Shown: one piece after another, positions 25,507 to 36,490 of the stretch
How the letters are laid out: every line of letters starts with the position of its first letter
How positions within the stretch are numbered: the stretch's first letter is position 1
DNA from: Pseudomonadales bacterium
GTDB lineage: Bacteria > Pseudomonadota > Gammaproteobacteria > Pseudomonadales > Pseudohongiellaceae
Direction: 5' to 3'
Length of the DNA stretch: 59,470 nt
NCBI GenBank assembly: GCA_022825945.1
Contig: JAJDVS010000030.1
Location: 1-59,470, forward strand
Notes under the pieces: generated by a model
Seen by the model: only the letters and a program-made list of their open reading frames with translations
What the model was told of the DNA's origin: nothing
Database searches by the model: none
Translations under genes and position numbers: made by a program

Positions 25507-25616
25507 CTAGGTATTCTCTGAAAAACTCCATCCGTGGAGTTTTTTATTATCGCAAAACAAAAACGTGGTTTTGTTTTGCTCCCGAATTCAATGGCTTACG
25601 CCATCGAATTCCCTAG
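25507..25616. repeat. CTAG-bounded triple-hairpin element, left copy (110 bp)
   Basis: Begins CTAGGTATTCTCTG and ends CCCTAG. It holds three consecutive perfect or near-perfect hairpins: AAAAACTCCA/TGGAGTTTTT (25521-25544), GCAAAACAAAA/TTTTGTTTTGC (25552-25579) and GAATTC-ATGGC/GCCAT-GAATTC (25584-25611). A related, longer copy in the same orientation begins at 28941, so the two bracket the restriction cassette. Confidence 0.85.
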
Positions 25617-25712
25617 ACTACATTTTTGAACACCCCCGGTAAAGCAAGCCGGGCCACCTCTTTCCCGTCATCCACGCGCCCCTTTTCCTGTCATTCTGCG
25701 TGGCCCTTTCCC

Positions 25713-25797
25713 GTCATTCTACGCGCAGTCGCAGAATCTCATTGGCGCAGGCTCGGCCTGAGATTCTGCGACTGCGCTTCGCTCCGCGCAGAATGAC
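25713..25797. repeat. REP-like inverted repeat, copy e
   Basis: GTCATTCTACGCGCAGTCG to GCGCAGAATGAC, full inverted pair around a GGCGCAGGCTCGGCC core. A truncated left arm lies at 25690-25700. Confidence 0.85.
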
Positions 25798-25838
25798 AGC
25801 AGGGAATTCAGTGTCAACAAGAGAATGCTTGACTCAAC

Positions 25839-25880
25839 TCGGAAGCTTTGCGGCAATGCCTACTTCCGAGTATACTTCCG
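25839..25880. promoter_or_regulatory. putative operator: three TCGGAAG/CTTCCGA sites before the AlbA_2 gene
   Basis: TCGGAAG at 25839, CTTCCGA at 25863 and CTTCCGA at 25874. The last two form a direct repeat with an 11-base period (CTTCCGAG-TATA spacing), one helical turn, ending just before the ATG at 25885. Such spaced sites are typical of repressor binding; the adjacent product carries a C-terminal winged helix and could bind its own promoter. Confidence 0.4.
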
Positions 25881-25884
25881 AGCT

Positions 25885-27237
25885 ATGGATTTGCTTGATT
25901 TGCTAAAGCAGCCCGAGAGCAAGACGCTGGAGTTCAAGCGAGACCTCTCATCTCCCGGTGGTGTATTGCGCACCATCGTGGCGTTCGCTAACACTGCGGG
26001 TGGAGTGCTGCTGGTCGGTGTGGAGGATGCCACGCGGAATATTCGCGGGGTTGCGAAGCCGCTGGCCATGGAAGAACGTCTGGCAAACCTGATCAGCGAT
26101 AGCATTCTCCCGCGACTCATTCTGGATGTCGAGGTATTGCCGTGGCACAGCACTCATGTCCTTGCGGTTCAGGTACATCCAAGTCCCGCCCGTCCCCATT
26201 ACCTTGCAAGCGCCGGCCTTGAGGGTGGCGCCTATGTGCGGGTCGGCTCGACAAACCGCCGCGCCGACCGCGAATTGATCGATGAACTGCGGCGTTTTGC
26301 CCGCGGCGAAACCTTCGACGAACAAGCGATGCCCGACTGCAACTCGGAAGCCATCGACTTCCGGGTTGCTTCCGAGTCGTTTGCATCTGTACGCAAACTC
26401 AAACGAACTGACCTGGATACGTTGCGGCTGACGATAAAGCACCAGGGGCGCAAGGTGCCCACGGTTGGCGGGATGCTGCTTTTCGGCGAGCAACGTCATC
26501 ACTATTTTCCAGATGCATGGATTCAGGCGGGCCGTTTTCGGGGGACCGACAAGGCCCATATTATCGACACACTGGAAATCAGGAGCCTTCCCTTGCATGC
26601 CGTGGAAGAGGCCATTGCATTCGTTCAGAAGCATTCCCTGCATGGCATGGAGATCGGCGCCGTACGTCGCGAGGAACGCTGGAACCTCCCGCCGGTGGCG
26701 GTGCGCGAGGCGATCATCAACGCCATCGTGCACACCGACTATTCCCAGCACGGCGCGCCCATCCGGGTTTCCATTTTCGACGACCGGCTGGAAGTCGAAA
26801 ACCCCGGCCTGTTGCCTTTTGGCCTGACGGTGGATGATCTGCTCCAGGGCGTGTCCAAGCTGCGCAATCGAGTCATCGGCCGCGTATTCCATGAACTGGG
26901 ATTGATAGAACAGTGGGGCAGCGGCATTCAGCGCATGGTTGCGGTTTGCCGCGACGCGGGTCTGGCATCGCCCGTCCTGGAAGAAATCGGCGCCCGATTC
27001 CGCGTGACGATCCACACGTCCAGCATCAGCGCTCCCAGCGTCGACCGGACCGACCAGGCCGTGCTCGACACCCTTGCGGATGACAAAGGACTATCGACCA
27101 GAGAGATCGCCAATATCATCGGCCTGACACCCCGCGCCACCCGCAGCCGCTTGCTCAAACTCGTCGAGCGGGGCCTGGTGCGCGTCATCGGAACCGGTCC
27201 GCAAGACCCGAGGCGACAGTACTTCAGGGTGGGGTAG
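25885..27237 (+). CDS. AlbA_2 (Schlafen-like) domain ATP-binding protein with C-terminal winged helix
   Basis: 450 aa from the ATG at 25885; an ATG at 25825 would add 20 residues translated from the operator-like repeats and is less likely. N-terminal AlbA_2 domain: SKTLEFKRDLSSPGG...IVAFANTAGGVLLVGVED. Middle: GGMLLFGEQRHHYFPDAWIQ. C-terminal GHKL-like ATPase segment: VREAIINAIVHTDYSQHGAPI, LEVENPGLLPFG, and a final winged helix LSTREIANIIGLTPRATRSR. This is the COG2865 architecture, often called a transcriptional regulator and frequently found beside defence genes. It precedes a restriction-modification pair. Confidence 0.85.
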   Translation: MDLLDLLKQPESKTLEFKRDLSSPGGVLRTIVAFANTAGGVLLVGVEDATRNIRGVAKPLAMEERLANLISDSILPRLILDVEVLPWHSTHVLAVQVHPSPARPHYLASAGLEGGAYVRVGSTNRRADRELIDELRRFARGETFDEQAMPDCNSEAIDFRVASESFASVRKLKRTDLDTLRLTIKHQGRKVPTVGGMLLFGEQRHHYFPDAWIQAGRFRGTDKAHIIDTLEIRSLPLHAVEEAIAFVQKHSLHGMEIGAVRREERWNLPPVAVREAIINAIVHTDYSQHGAPIRVSIFDDRLEVENPGLLPFGLTVDDLLQGVSKLRNRVIGRVFHELGLIEQWGSGIQRMVAVCRDAGLASPVLEEIGARFRVTIHTSSISAPSVDRTDQAVLDTLADDKGLSTREIANIIGLTPRATRSRLLKLVERGLVRVIGTGPQDPRRQYFRVG

Positions 27238-27421
27238 ATTGAATAACCGTGGCAAACGGCTCGGCATCAGTATACAATTCGCCTACGGCAGCATCGCCCA
27301 CTGTTGTCATAACTAACTGATTTATCAAGAAATAAAAGTGCCTTGCCAGCCCGCTGCTTGCACGGTTCCGGTTTGAAAATTGGTGGACTCGAAAGAGAGC
27401 GAAAAGAGAGGCAGCGCCCGG

Positions 27422-28333
27422 ATGATAGACGGAAGGAGTAACGGCAATTACACGCCGCAAGGTGATGGGGCATCTTTTCAACTAACTCTGCCCTATAGTA
27501 CAGGCAAGCGGGGCATGATCTCCTGCTCTGACAACATTCCGTTCATGGAAAAACTACCCGATTCAATGTTCAAACTGATTGTAACTTCGCCACCGTACAA
27601 TCTCGGAAAATCATACGAGGAGCGATCTGACCTCAACGAGTATCTGAAGATGCAAGAGCGTGTGATTGATGAATGTGTTCGGCTGTTGGATGATCGCGGC
27701 TCTGTTTGCTGGCAAGTGGGGAATTATGTTCAAAATGGCGAGATTATGCCGATTGATACGCTTTTGTATCCGCTGTTTCGAGCGAAAGGGCTAAAATTGC
27801 GCAATCGGATTGTTTGGCATTTCGGCCACGGTCTTCATTGCAAGAATCGATTATCCGGTCGCTATGAGACGATCAACTGGTGGACTAAAAGCGACGATTA
27901 CACATGGAACCTGGATCCGATCAGGGTGCCTTCTAAGTATCCCAATAAAAGGCACTTCAAGGGCCCGAATGTGGGGAAACTATCAGGCAACCCGAAGGGT
28001 AAAAATCCAAGCGACGTTTGGGCGTTTCCCAACGTCAAAAGTAATCATCCCGAGAAGACATGTCATCCATGCCAGTTTCCTGTGGAGCTTGTCGAACGTT
28101 TGGTCCTGTCGATGACCAACGAGGGTGACTGTGTATTCGATCCTTACATGGGAGTCGGATCGACGGTCGTCGCAGCGACCATGCATAACAGACAAGGTTA
28201 TGGGTGCGATATCGTACAGGAATATGTTGATATCGCCCAATCCCGACTAGATGACATGGATTCAGGAACTCTCCGAACCAGGCCAATGGGGAAACCCATA
28301 TACGAGCCAGGCTTGCCGAGAGGAGGTCACTGA
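27422..28333 (+). CDS. DNA methyltransferase of a BstYI/BglII-type restriction-modification system
   Basis: 303 aa from the ATG at 27422; a GTG at 27383 would add 13 residues. Catalytic motif IV is TSPPYNLGKSY near residue 50 and the AdoMet motif is DPYMGVGST near the C terminus. This order places it in the beta class, and SPPY is common in N4-cytosine enzymes though not exclusive. The stop (TGA) shares bases with the ATG of the endonuclease region downstream, so both are co-translated. Base composition is clearly AT-richer than the surrounding genome, suggesting transfer. Target base should be within the RGATCY-like site expected for the neighbour, but this is inferred. Confidence 0.9.
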   Translation: MIDGRSNGNYTPQGDGASFQLTLPYSTGKRGMISCSDNIPFMEKLPDSMFKLIVTSPPYNLGKSYEERSDLNEYLKMQERVIDECVRLLDDRGSVCWQVGNYVQNGEIMPIDTLLYPLFRAKGLKLRNRIVWHFGHGLHCKNRLSGRYETINWWTKSDDYTWNLDPIRVPSKYPNKRHFKGPNVGKLSGNPKGKNPSDVWAFPNVKSNHPEKTCHPCQFPVELVERLVLSMTNEGDCVFDPYMGVGSTVVAATMHNRQGYGCDIVQEYVDIAQSRLDDMDSGTLRTRPMGKPIYEPGLPRGGH

Positions 28334-28944
28334 TGCAGATTGGAGCGAAGTATTCTCATTTGAATGGTGAAGAGTACTTGTTTGTACACAAACCAGCACT
28401 ATGGCAGGAAGTTCAGGACGTCATTGCCAGCGTTGATGCAGCGGCGTGCAAGACGAAAATTTCAAAGGAAAAAACGATGCCAGGGCAGTTGCTGTACTCT
28501 CCCAAAGATATGAATGTTGCATTCAAGGAGGGTCTTGAATCGACTGGCTGGGACGAACGCCGAAACACATTTTGGGTCACTGATGACGAGAAGCTATTAC
28601 GTGGTATTTACGGACTTTCGCCTGAGGAACAGAAACAAAAAATTCAGGATGCGGGGCATGAGCCGATTATGTCCTATAATCAGACTGATTTTGTGAAGGA
28701 CCGTGTGGCTGTCGAGGTCCAATTTGGCAAATACGCTTTTGTCGCGCATGACCTGTTCGTCAAGCACTTGAGTTTCTACGTGTCCGACATAATTGACGTT
28801 GGGGTAGAAATACTCCCAATGAAAGATCTGGAAAAGGAAATGTCGAGCGGCGTTCCATACTACGAACGCGACTTACTCAATGTCCTTCGCCAAGGCAGGG
28901 GCGTACCCGCTGTTCCGCTCGTATTGGTTGGAGTGCTTCCCTAG
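28333..28944 (+). CDS. type II restriction endonuclease of the BglII/BstYI family
   Basis: 203 aa, the same length as BstYI as I recall it, and resembling it along its whole length (YSHLNGEEYLFVH, SKEKTMPGQLLYSP, C-terminal RQGRGVPAVPLVLVGVLP). The active-site region SYNQTDFVKDRVAVEVQFGK holds the Asn, Asp and E-V-Q residues of the BglII family. BstYI cuts R^GATCY and BglII cuts A^GATCT, so a GATC-centred six-base site is expected. AT-rich like the methyltransferase. Its TAG stop is the first CTAG of the right hairpin element, placing the element boundary at the end of the gene. Confidence 0.9.
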   Translation: MQIGAKYSHLNGEEYLFVHKPALWQEVQDVIASVDAAACKTKISKEKTMPGQLLYSPKDMNVAFKEGLESTGWDERRNTFWVTDDEKLLRGIYGLSPEEQKQKIQDAGHEPIMSYNQTDFVKDRVAVEVQFGKYAFVAHDLFVKHLSFYVSDIIDVGVEILPMKDLEKEMSSGVPYYERDLLNVLRQGRGVPAVPLVLVGVLP

Positions 28945-29171
28945 GTATTCTCTGAAAAACTCCATCCGTGGAGTTTTTCATTATCGCAAAACAAAAGCGT
29001 GGTTTTGTTTTGCTCGCGAATTCAATGGCTTACTCCAGTCACGGAGCATAGCTCCGTATCGTTGCGGCCGCGCTCGAAGCTGCGCTTCGAAAACGCTTGC
29101 CTTCACCCATCGAATTCGGCGGCACTTCCCTGTGCCGCAGGGAAGCTCTGACTTAATCAGAGCTTCCCTAG
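28941..29171. repeat. CTAG-bounded multi-hairpin element, right copy (231 bp)
   Basis: The first ~90 bases repeat the left element almost exactly (CTAGGTATTCTCTG, then the AAAAACTCCA/TGGAGTTTTT and GCAAAACAAAA/TTTTGTTTTGC hairpins, then GAATTCAATGGCTTAC). The third hairpin is split by about 75 extra bases that carry small hairpins (CGGAGC/GCTCCG and CGAAGC/GCTTCG). A further strong hairpin GGGAAGCTCTGA/TCAGAGCTTCCC (29140-29168) ends in CTAG. Confidence 0.85.
28955..28978 (+). terminator. probable rho-independent terminator of the restriction operon
   Basis: Perfect 10-bp stem AAAAACTCCA/TGGAGTTTTT with a TCCG loop, ten bases after the endonuclease stop. Because the stem itself is A-tailed and T-tailed it could work on both strands. 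Confidence 0.65.
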
Positions 29172-29200
29172 TTTAAATCCGTTATTCCCCGGGTGTTGTA

Positions 29201-31144
29201 CTATCTCTTTGCCGTACGCAAAAACCGCACATTCCCATCCCGCCGGGTGAAGCCGATGCTGTCGAAGTATTCGAGGATCTCGATGCACAGGTTGCGGCCG
29301 ATGCCGGTGGCGTTGCGGAAGGCGATTACGGTGAAACCCTGGTTGCCGTTGGCTTGGGTGGCCATTTGTTCTACCCGGGCGGCGAGTTTGTCAACGGTTT
29401 CCGGGAGGTAGTGGCGGTTGGGGGCCACCTTGACCAGTTGTTTGGAGATTTCAGCCTGACGCAGTACCTGTTCGAGTTCCGGCAGGGTGAGGCCGGTCAT
29501 TTCCGCGAGTTCCCGGGTGCGCGGCGGTACGAGTTCGGCCTGTTGCAGAATGGGGCGCAGCTTTTCCAGGAGTTGCTCGACCTGTTCGCCGAGGCGGGTG
29601 CTGTGGCCCGGCAGATGCAGCAGCGAGCCGCTGCGTTGCAGGGCGCCTTCTTCGAGGAGCCGGGTGGCCAGGGCCTTTAGCAGCGGCTTGCGCGCTTTTG
29701 CGCCGGCCAGCCCGGACAACTGCGATTCGCCAATGCCCTGGCGGTCGGGATGGGCGCTGTGGTAGCCGGCAATGGCGCTGAGCAGGTTTTCCCGGTGCGT
29801 CTTGAAATGTTCCTGGCTGAGCAATCGCGGATACTCACCGCCTTCGATGCGCAGCGCCATGCAGTTGGCGGTCGGTTTTTGCAGTTTTCCGGCAAGCTCT
29901 TCCACTCTTGCGGCTGACAGATTGCGGCACAGGCTGAACTGGTCGAGGTCCAGCCCCTCTGGCAGCAGGGCGGTCAGCGCGCTGCCGGCGGCATCCGCCG
30001 GCTGGTCCATGGCGGCGAGCAAGGCCAGCCGTTCGGGAGTGTCCCGGCCCCTGGCGGGTACGAAGATATCCACCACGGCTCCACCGCCGAGGGTGCGGCT
30101 CGCGGCGGGGTCGCGCAGGATGAAGTGATCCCCATGGAGGGCATGCACGGGCTCCCGGGTCTTGCACTGGAACCAGTCGCTGTCGCCGAGCTGGCGCAGG
30201 GTGGCCAGATGATGCCCAGCGCCGAGGTGCAGGTGGTAGCGGGTATTGGGTTTGGGTTGCGCGACTCCCGGCAGCAGCCGCAATCGCGCATCGAATCGGC
30301 TCACGGGCTGGTGCAGCCCGGATTCGAGCAGCCAGTCGCCGCGGCTGGCGAGGTCCTGGTCGAGGGTGATGTTGAGCGCGCCGCGCTCGCCTTCGCGCAA
30401 CTGATCGCGGTCCTGGTCGTGTACGCGGATGCCGCGCAGGCGGACTTCGGACCCGCTGCCGGTATGCAGCAAGGCATCGCCCGCTGCAATTTCCCCGGAA
30501 CGGCAGCTTCCCGTCACGATGGTGCCGATGCCGCGGACGCTGAAACTGCGGTCCACCAGAAAGCGGAAGCGGCTTTCGCCGGCTTTCGCCGCGCGCCGGT
30601 ACTTGCCGAGCAGCAGTTTGTGCAGAAAATCCGTGAGCCGGTCGATGCCCTCGCCGGAGATATTGGACACCGGAAAAACCGGCGCATCGGCCAGGACGCC
30701 GCCGGCTAGGAGTTCGCGAATCCGGGACTTGACCTTGCCGATCCGGGTCTTGCTCGCCCGGTCGATCTTGGTCAGGGCCACGCAGCCGGCGCGGATATCG
30801 AGCAAGTCGAGAATCGCCGCGTGCTCGATGGTCTGCGGCATGACGCCGTCGTCCGCCGCCACCACGAGCATGGCGGCGTCCACCGCGCCGACGCCGGCGA
30901 GCATGTTGCCGATGAAATCGATATGCCCCGGCACATCCACAAAGCCGAGCAGGCATTCCCTGTCGTCGGCCTCATATCGCCGGTAGGCGAAGCCGAGGTT
31001 GATGGAAAGCCCGCGGCGCTTTTCTTCCGCCAGGGTATCGGTTTCCACGCCGGTCAGATTGCCCACGAGCAGGGTCTTGCCGTGGTCCACATGGCCCGCG
31101 GTGGCGATGGTCAGCGTGCGCTGGCGGGAAGGCGCATTGCTCAT
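29201..31144 (-). CDS. selB: selenocysteine-specific translation elongation factor SelB
   Basis: 647 aa. N-terminal EF-Tu-like GTPase: GHVDHGKTLLVGNLTG at residues 17-32, a GLSINLGFAYR switch region, FVDVPGHIDFIGNMLAG and ALTKIDRA. The C-terminal third has the winged-helix repeats that bind the SECIS hairpin. It delivers selenocysteyl-tRNA to in-frame UGA codons. It lies 28 bases downstream of the lactate permease gene and is probably co-transcribed. selA is about 18 kb away on the other strand; selC and selD were not seen. Confidence 0.95.
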   Translation of the reverse strand: MSNAPSRQRTLTIATAGHVDHGKTLLVGNLTGVETDTLAEEKRRGLSINLGFAYRRYEADDRECLLGFVDVPGHIDFIGNMLAGVGAVDAAMLVVAADDGVMPQTIEHAAILDLLDIRAGCVALTKIDRASKTRIGKVKSRIRELLAGGVLADAPVFPVSNISGEGIDRLTDFLHKLLLGKYRRAAKAGESRFRFLVDRSFSVRGIGTIVTGSCRSGEIAAGDALLHTGSGSEVRLRGIRVHDQDRDQLREGERGALNITLDQDLASRGDWLLESGLHQPVSRFDARLRLLPGVAQPKPNTRYHLHLGAGHHLATLRQLGDSDWFQCKTREPVHALHGDHFILRDPAASRTLGGGAVVDIFVPARGRDTPERLALLAAMDQPADAAGSALTALLPEGLDLDQFSLCRNLSAARVEELAGKLQKPTANCMALRIEGGEYPRLLSQEHFKTHRENLLSAIAGYHSAHPDRQGIGESQLSGLAGAKARKPLLKALATRLLEEGALQRSGSLLHLPGHSTRLGEQVEQLLEKLRPILQQAELVPPRTRELAEMTGLTLPELEQVLRQAEISKQLVKVAPNRHYLPETVDKLAARVEQMATQANGNQGFTVIAFRNATGIGRNLCIEILEYFDSIGFTRRDGNVRFLRTAKR

Positions 31145-31172
31145 GGCGTGCTGGCGTCGTCCCGGCGCCTCT

Positions 31173-32966
31173 TCAACCGGGAACGGGCGCGGCGCCAGGT
31201 CGATTGAAGCGCAGAATCAGGTAAATCATCAACGCCACGATCATCGCAACCACGATGAATCCCGCGTTGAAGATGCCGCCGGTGACGATGCCATAGCCGA
31301 TCGAGCCGGTGATCAGCGCGTAGTAGAGGAAGGGGAGCAGGGTCTTGCGGATGACCGCGCCTTCCTTGCCCACGAGCCCCACCACCGCCGAGGCCGCCAC
31401 CACATTGTGTACGCAGATGATATTGCCCGAGGCCCCGCCCACCGCCTGCAGGGCGACGATCCAGGTCGGATCGACCATGATGCGCTCGCCGACGCCGAAC
31501 TGGAACAGCGAGAACATCATGTTGCTCACGGTATTGCTGCCGGCGACGAAAGCCCCAAGCCCGCCGATGAAGGTGGAAAAGAAGGGCCAGGCCGAGCCGG
31601 CGATATTGGCCACGCCTTCCGCCAGGGCGATGGGCATTTGCTCAAAGCCCGCGCCGCCGCCGCTGGTATTGATGAACACCTGCACCATGGGCACGGTAAA
31701 CACCAGCGCCGCCGAAGCCGGCAGCAGGGTGCGCAGGGAACTGCCGAGAGCGGCCTTGTACTCCGGCAATCGCATGCCGTGGAGTAGAATCGTGAGCAGG
31801 GAGACGATGATGAAAATCGTCCCCGGCGACCACAGCGGTTGGAAAGAGGCACTGATATCGCTCCCGAAAATCTGCGGCCAGGACCAGGTGATGAAAGGAT
31901 TGGACGAGCGCAGCAAAGGCTCCATGCCCACCTGGGGCAGCCGCGAGAGCACTAGCAGGCCGGCGACGAACAGATAGGGCGACCAGGCTTTCAGCAGGCC
32001 CATGCGATGGTCCGGGTCGGGCACGTGGCCGCGGTCCTGCAGGGCGCCGGTCCATTCTTCCTCCCAGTCGGCGCGGTCGCCGAAATCCCAGGCCTCTTCT
32101 TCTTTCGGCACCAGAAATCCCTTGCGCGCCGCCGAAACCACAATGGCCAGACCGATCAATCCGCCGAACATCGACGGAAACTCGGGTCCGAATACCGCCG
32201 CCACGATGACATAGGGAATCGTCATGGCCAGAGCGGCGAAAAGGGCGAATTTCCACACCTGGAAGCCCGCGGCGAAACTGCGTTCGGGGCCGAAAAAGCG
32301 GGTCATGACGGCGGTGACCAGCAGCGGCACGAAAGTCCCGGCGAGGGCATGGATAATGGCGACCCTGGTGGCGACGAAAGCAAGGAACTCGTCCCATTCC
32401 CCAAAGCCGCGCTGCAGGGCATAGGTGGCCATTTCCGGGTCCGCCGACAGGCCCGTATTGATGCCCACCAGTATCGGCGTGCCCATGGCGCCGAAGGAGA
32501 CCGGCGTGCTCTGGATGATCATGCCCGCCACCACCGCGGCCATGCCCGGGAAGCCAAGCCCCACCATCAAGGGCACCGCCACCGCGGCCGGCGTGCCGAA
32601 TCCGGCGGAGCCCTCGATGAAGGAGCCGAACAGCCAGGCGATGATGATGACTTGCACCCGGCGGTCGGTGCTGATGTCGGAAAATCCTTCCCTGATGGCG
32701 TACATGGCGCCGCTCTGGCGCAGGGTGTTGAGCAGCAGGATGGCGCCGAAAATAATGAAGATCAGCGTCGCCGCGATAATCAATCCATTGACGCTCGCCG
32801 CCAGAATCTGGGTCAGCGGCACCTGCCAGACAAACCAGGCAAGCACGAATGCGACGGCATAGGCGATGGGCATGGCGCGGCTCGCGGGCCAGCGCAGCAA
32901 TACCAGGAAGACAGCCACCGAGATGATCGGCAACAGGGAAAGCAGGGCAAGCACACCGATACTCAT
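31173..32966 (-). CDS. lctP: L-lactate permease (LctP family)
   Basis: 597 aa, about 13-14 hydrophobic segments. The lactate/glycolate permease family (PF02652) is recognised by [14 protein letters not shown], the [19 protein letters not shown] segment, [33 protein letters not shown] and, near the end, [22 protein letters not shown]. It takes up lactate with protons across the inner membrane. No lactate dehydrogenase gene is adjacent. Upstream lies a repeat-rich gap of more than 400 bases. Confidence 0.94.
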   Translation of the reverse strand: MSIGVLALLSLLPIISVAVFLVLLRWPASRAMPIAYAVAFVLAWFVWQVPLTQILAASVNGLIIAATLIFIIFGAILLLNTLRQSGAMYAIREGFSDISTDRRVQVIIIAWLFGSFIEGSAGFGTPAAVAVPLMVGLGFPGMAAVVAGMIIQSTPVSFGAMGTPILVGINTGLSADPEMATYALQRGFGEWDEFLAFVATRVAIIHALAGTFVPLLVTAVMTRFFGPERSFAAGFQVWKFALFAALAMTIPYVIVAAVFGPEFPSMFGGLIGLAIVVSAARKGFLVPKEEEAWDFGDRADWEEEWTGALQDRGHVPDPDHRMGLLKAWSPYLFVAGLLVLSRLPQVGMEPLLRSSNPFITWSWPQIFGSDISASFQPLWSPGTIFIIVSLLTILLHGMRLPEYKAALGSSLRTLLPASAALVFTVPMVQVFINTSGGGAGFEQMPIALAEGVANIAGSAWPFFSTFIGGLGAFVAGSNTVSNMMFSLFQFGVGERIMVDPTWIVALQAVGGASGNIICVHNVVAASAVVGLVGKEGAVIRKTLLPFLYYALITGSIGYGIVTGGIFNAGFIVVAMIVALMIYLILRFNRPGAAPVPG

Positions 32967-33041
32967 GAGTTTTCATCCCGGCGGGGTGGGTAAGGGGGAG
33001 CCTAGCAGATAAGCTCGGCTGCGCGTAACCCTTGGATGAAT

Positions 33042-33125
33042 GTCATTCTGCGCGCAGTCGCAGAATCTCCCTGGGAGGCCACTGCATGAGATTCTGCGAC
33101 TCCGCTTCGCTCCGCGCAGAATGAC
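33042..33125. repeat. REP-like inverted repeat, copy f
   Basis: GTCATTCTGCGCGCAGTCG left arm and CGCTCCGCGCAGAATGAC right arm; core carries GGAGGCCACTGCATGAG. Confidence 0.85.
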
Positions 33126-33169
33126 AGGTGGGGGGGGCTTCGCTCCGCGCAGAATGATGGGTGAGAGCT

Positions 33170-33240
33170 GGTCGGCGCAGCCGATCAAAAGCGCAGCTTT
33201 TGAAAGCTCGAACGGCTCGCCATGGATGGCGAGACTGGGG
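33170..33240. repeat. ~70-bp direct repeat, copy A
   Basis: Starts GGTCGGCGCAGCCGATC and ends GCGAGACTGGGG. Inside are the hairpins AAAAGCGCAGCTTTT and CTCGCCATGGATGGCGAG. Nearly identical to copy B 63 bases downstream. Confidence 0.85.
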
Positions 33241-33303
33241 CTAATCGAAGCCAAAAGAGTCCCGCCAGGGATGGCAAGCACGACCTGGCAAGGGCTGTCA
33301 CCC

Positions 33304-33372
33304 GGTCGGCGCAGCCGATCAAAAGCGCAGCTTTGAAAGCTCGAACGACTTGCCAGGATGGCGAGACTGGGG
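33304..33372. repeat. ~70-bp direct repeat, copy B
   Basis: Same sequence as copy A with small deletions; its two internal hairpins are less perfect (one T lost from AGCTTTT and the second arm reads CTTGCCAGGATGGCGAG). Confidence 0.85.
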
Positions 33373-33374
33373 TG

Positions 33375-33390
33375 TGGCGCAGGCTCCTAG
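33375..33390. repeat. single end fragment of the 167-bp palindromic element
   Basis: TGGCGCAGGCTCCTAG, matching the outer right end of the element including the terminal CTAG. Confidence 0.55.
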
Positions 33391-33430
33391 GGACCACTTG
33401 CCTGCCTGTCACCTGCGTGGGATTCTGTGA

Positions 33431-36169
<2,739 letters not shown>

Positions 36170-36404
36170 GATTATCCTGTCGAAAAGGGTAGTTTTCGGC
36201 AGTCAAGACCGCAGCATGCCAAGCGAAGTTCATTCGCCGGCTCCCAGGGTCCGACTGCGTGGTTCCCGATTCCGCGGCGGCTTTGTCATCCAGTTGTGCG
36301 GAATCATCGTCCGCCGGGAGCGGGCAGAATAATTTACCCGCCAGGCAAAATCCAGCGCTCGAAAACGGAAGCGGCAATTCTCATTTTGGCGCTTTGACCC
36401 TCAT

Positions 36405-36459
36405 GTCATTCTGCGCGGAGCGAAGCGCGGTCGCAGAATCTCACGGGGGATTCTGCGAG
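36405..36459. repeat. REP-like repeat, shortened copy g
   Basis: GTCATTCTGCGCGGAGCG left arm reaching GCAGAATCTC, then GGGGATTCTGCGAG as a truncated right arm. Confidence 0.75.
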
Positions 36460-36490
36460 TATATTCATGCCATCGAAAACGCGCAGGCTC

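Larger units (their letters stand above)
25467..25884. other. 418-base intergenic region between divergent genes, filled with repeats
   Basis: Contains the left triple-hairpin element, an apparently unstructured spacer, a partial and a full REP-like repeat and the putative operator region of the AlbA_2 gene. No additional gene is seen. Confidence 0.7.
32967..33430. other. 464-base intergenic region made almost entirely of repeats
   Basis: Holds REP-like copy f, an extra partial right arm (33137-33159), two ~70-bp direct repeats and a single end of the 167-bp element. No gene recognised. Confidence 0.7.

Noticed and set aside
23823..25616. 597-codon plus-strand frame
   Set aside because: Antisense to the GCS2 ligase and the M14 hydrolase genes; His/Gly/Arg-rich composition and no domain seen.
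25825..25884. Upstream ATG start for the AlbA_2 protein
   Set aside because: The 20 added residues are encoded by operator-like repeats and do not resemble the family N terminus; MDLLDLLKQPESKTLEFKRD fits.
28945..29200. Possible tRNA or tRNA-Sec between the endonuclease and selB genes
   Set aside because: Only the multi-hairpin repeat is present; no acceptor stem, T-arm or UCA anticodon arrangement was found.
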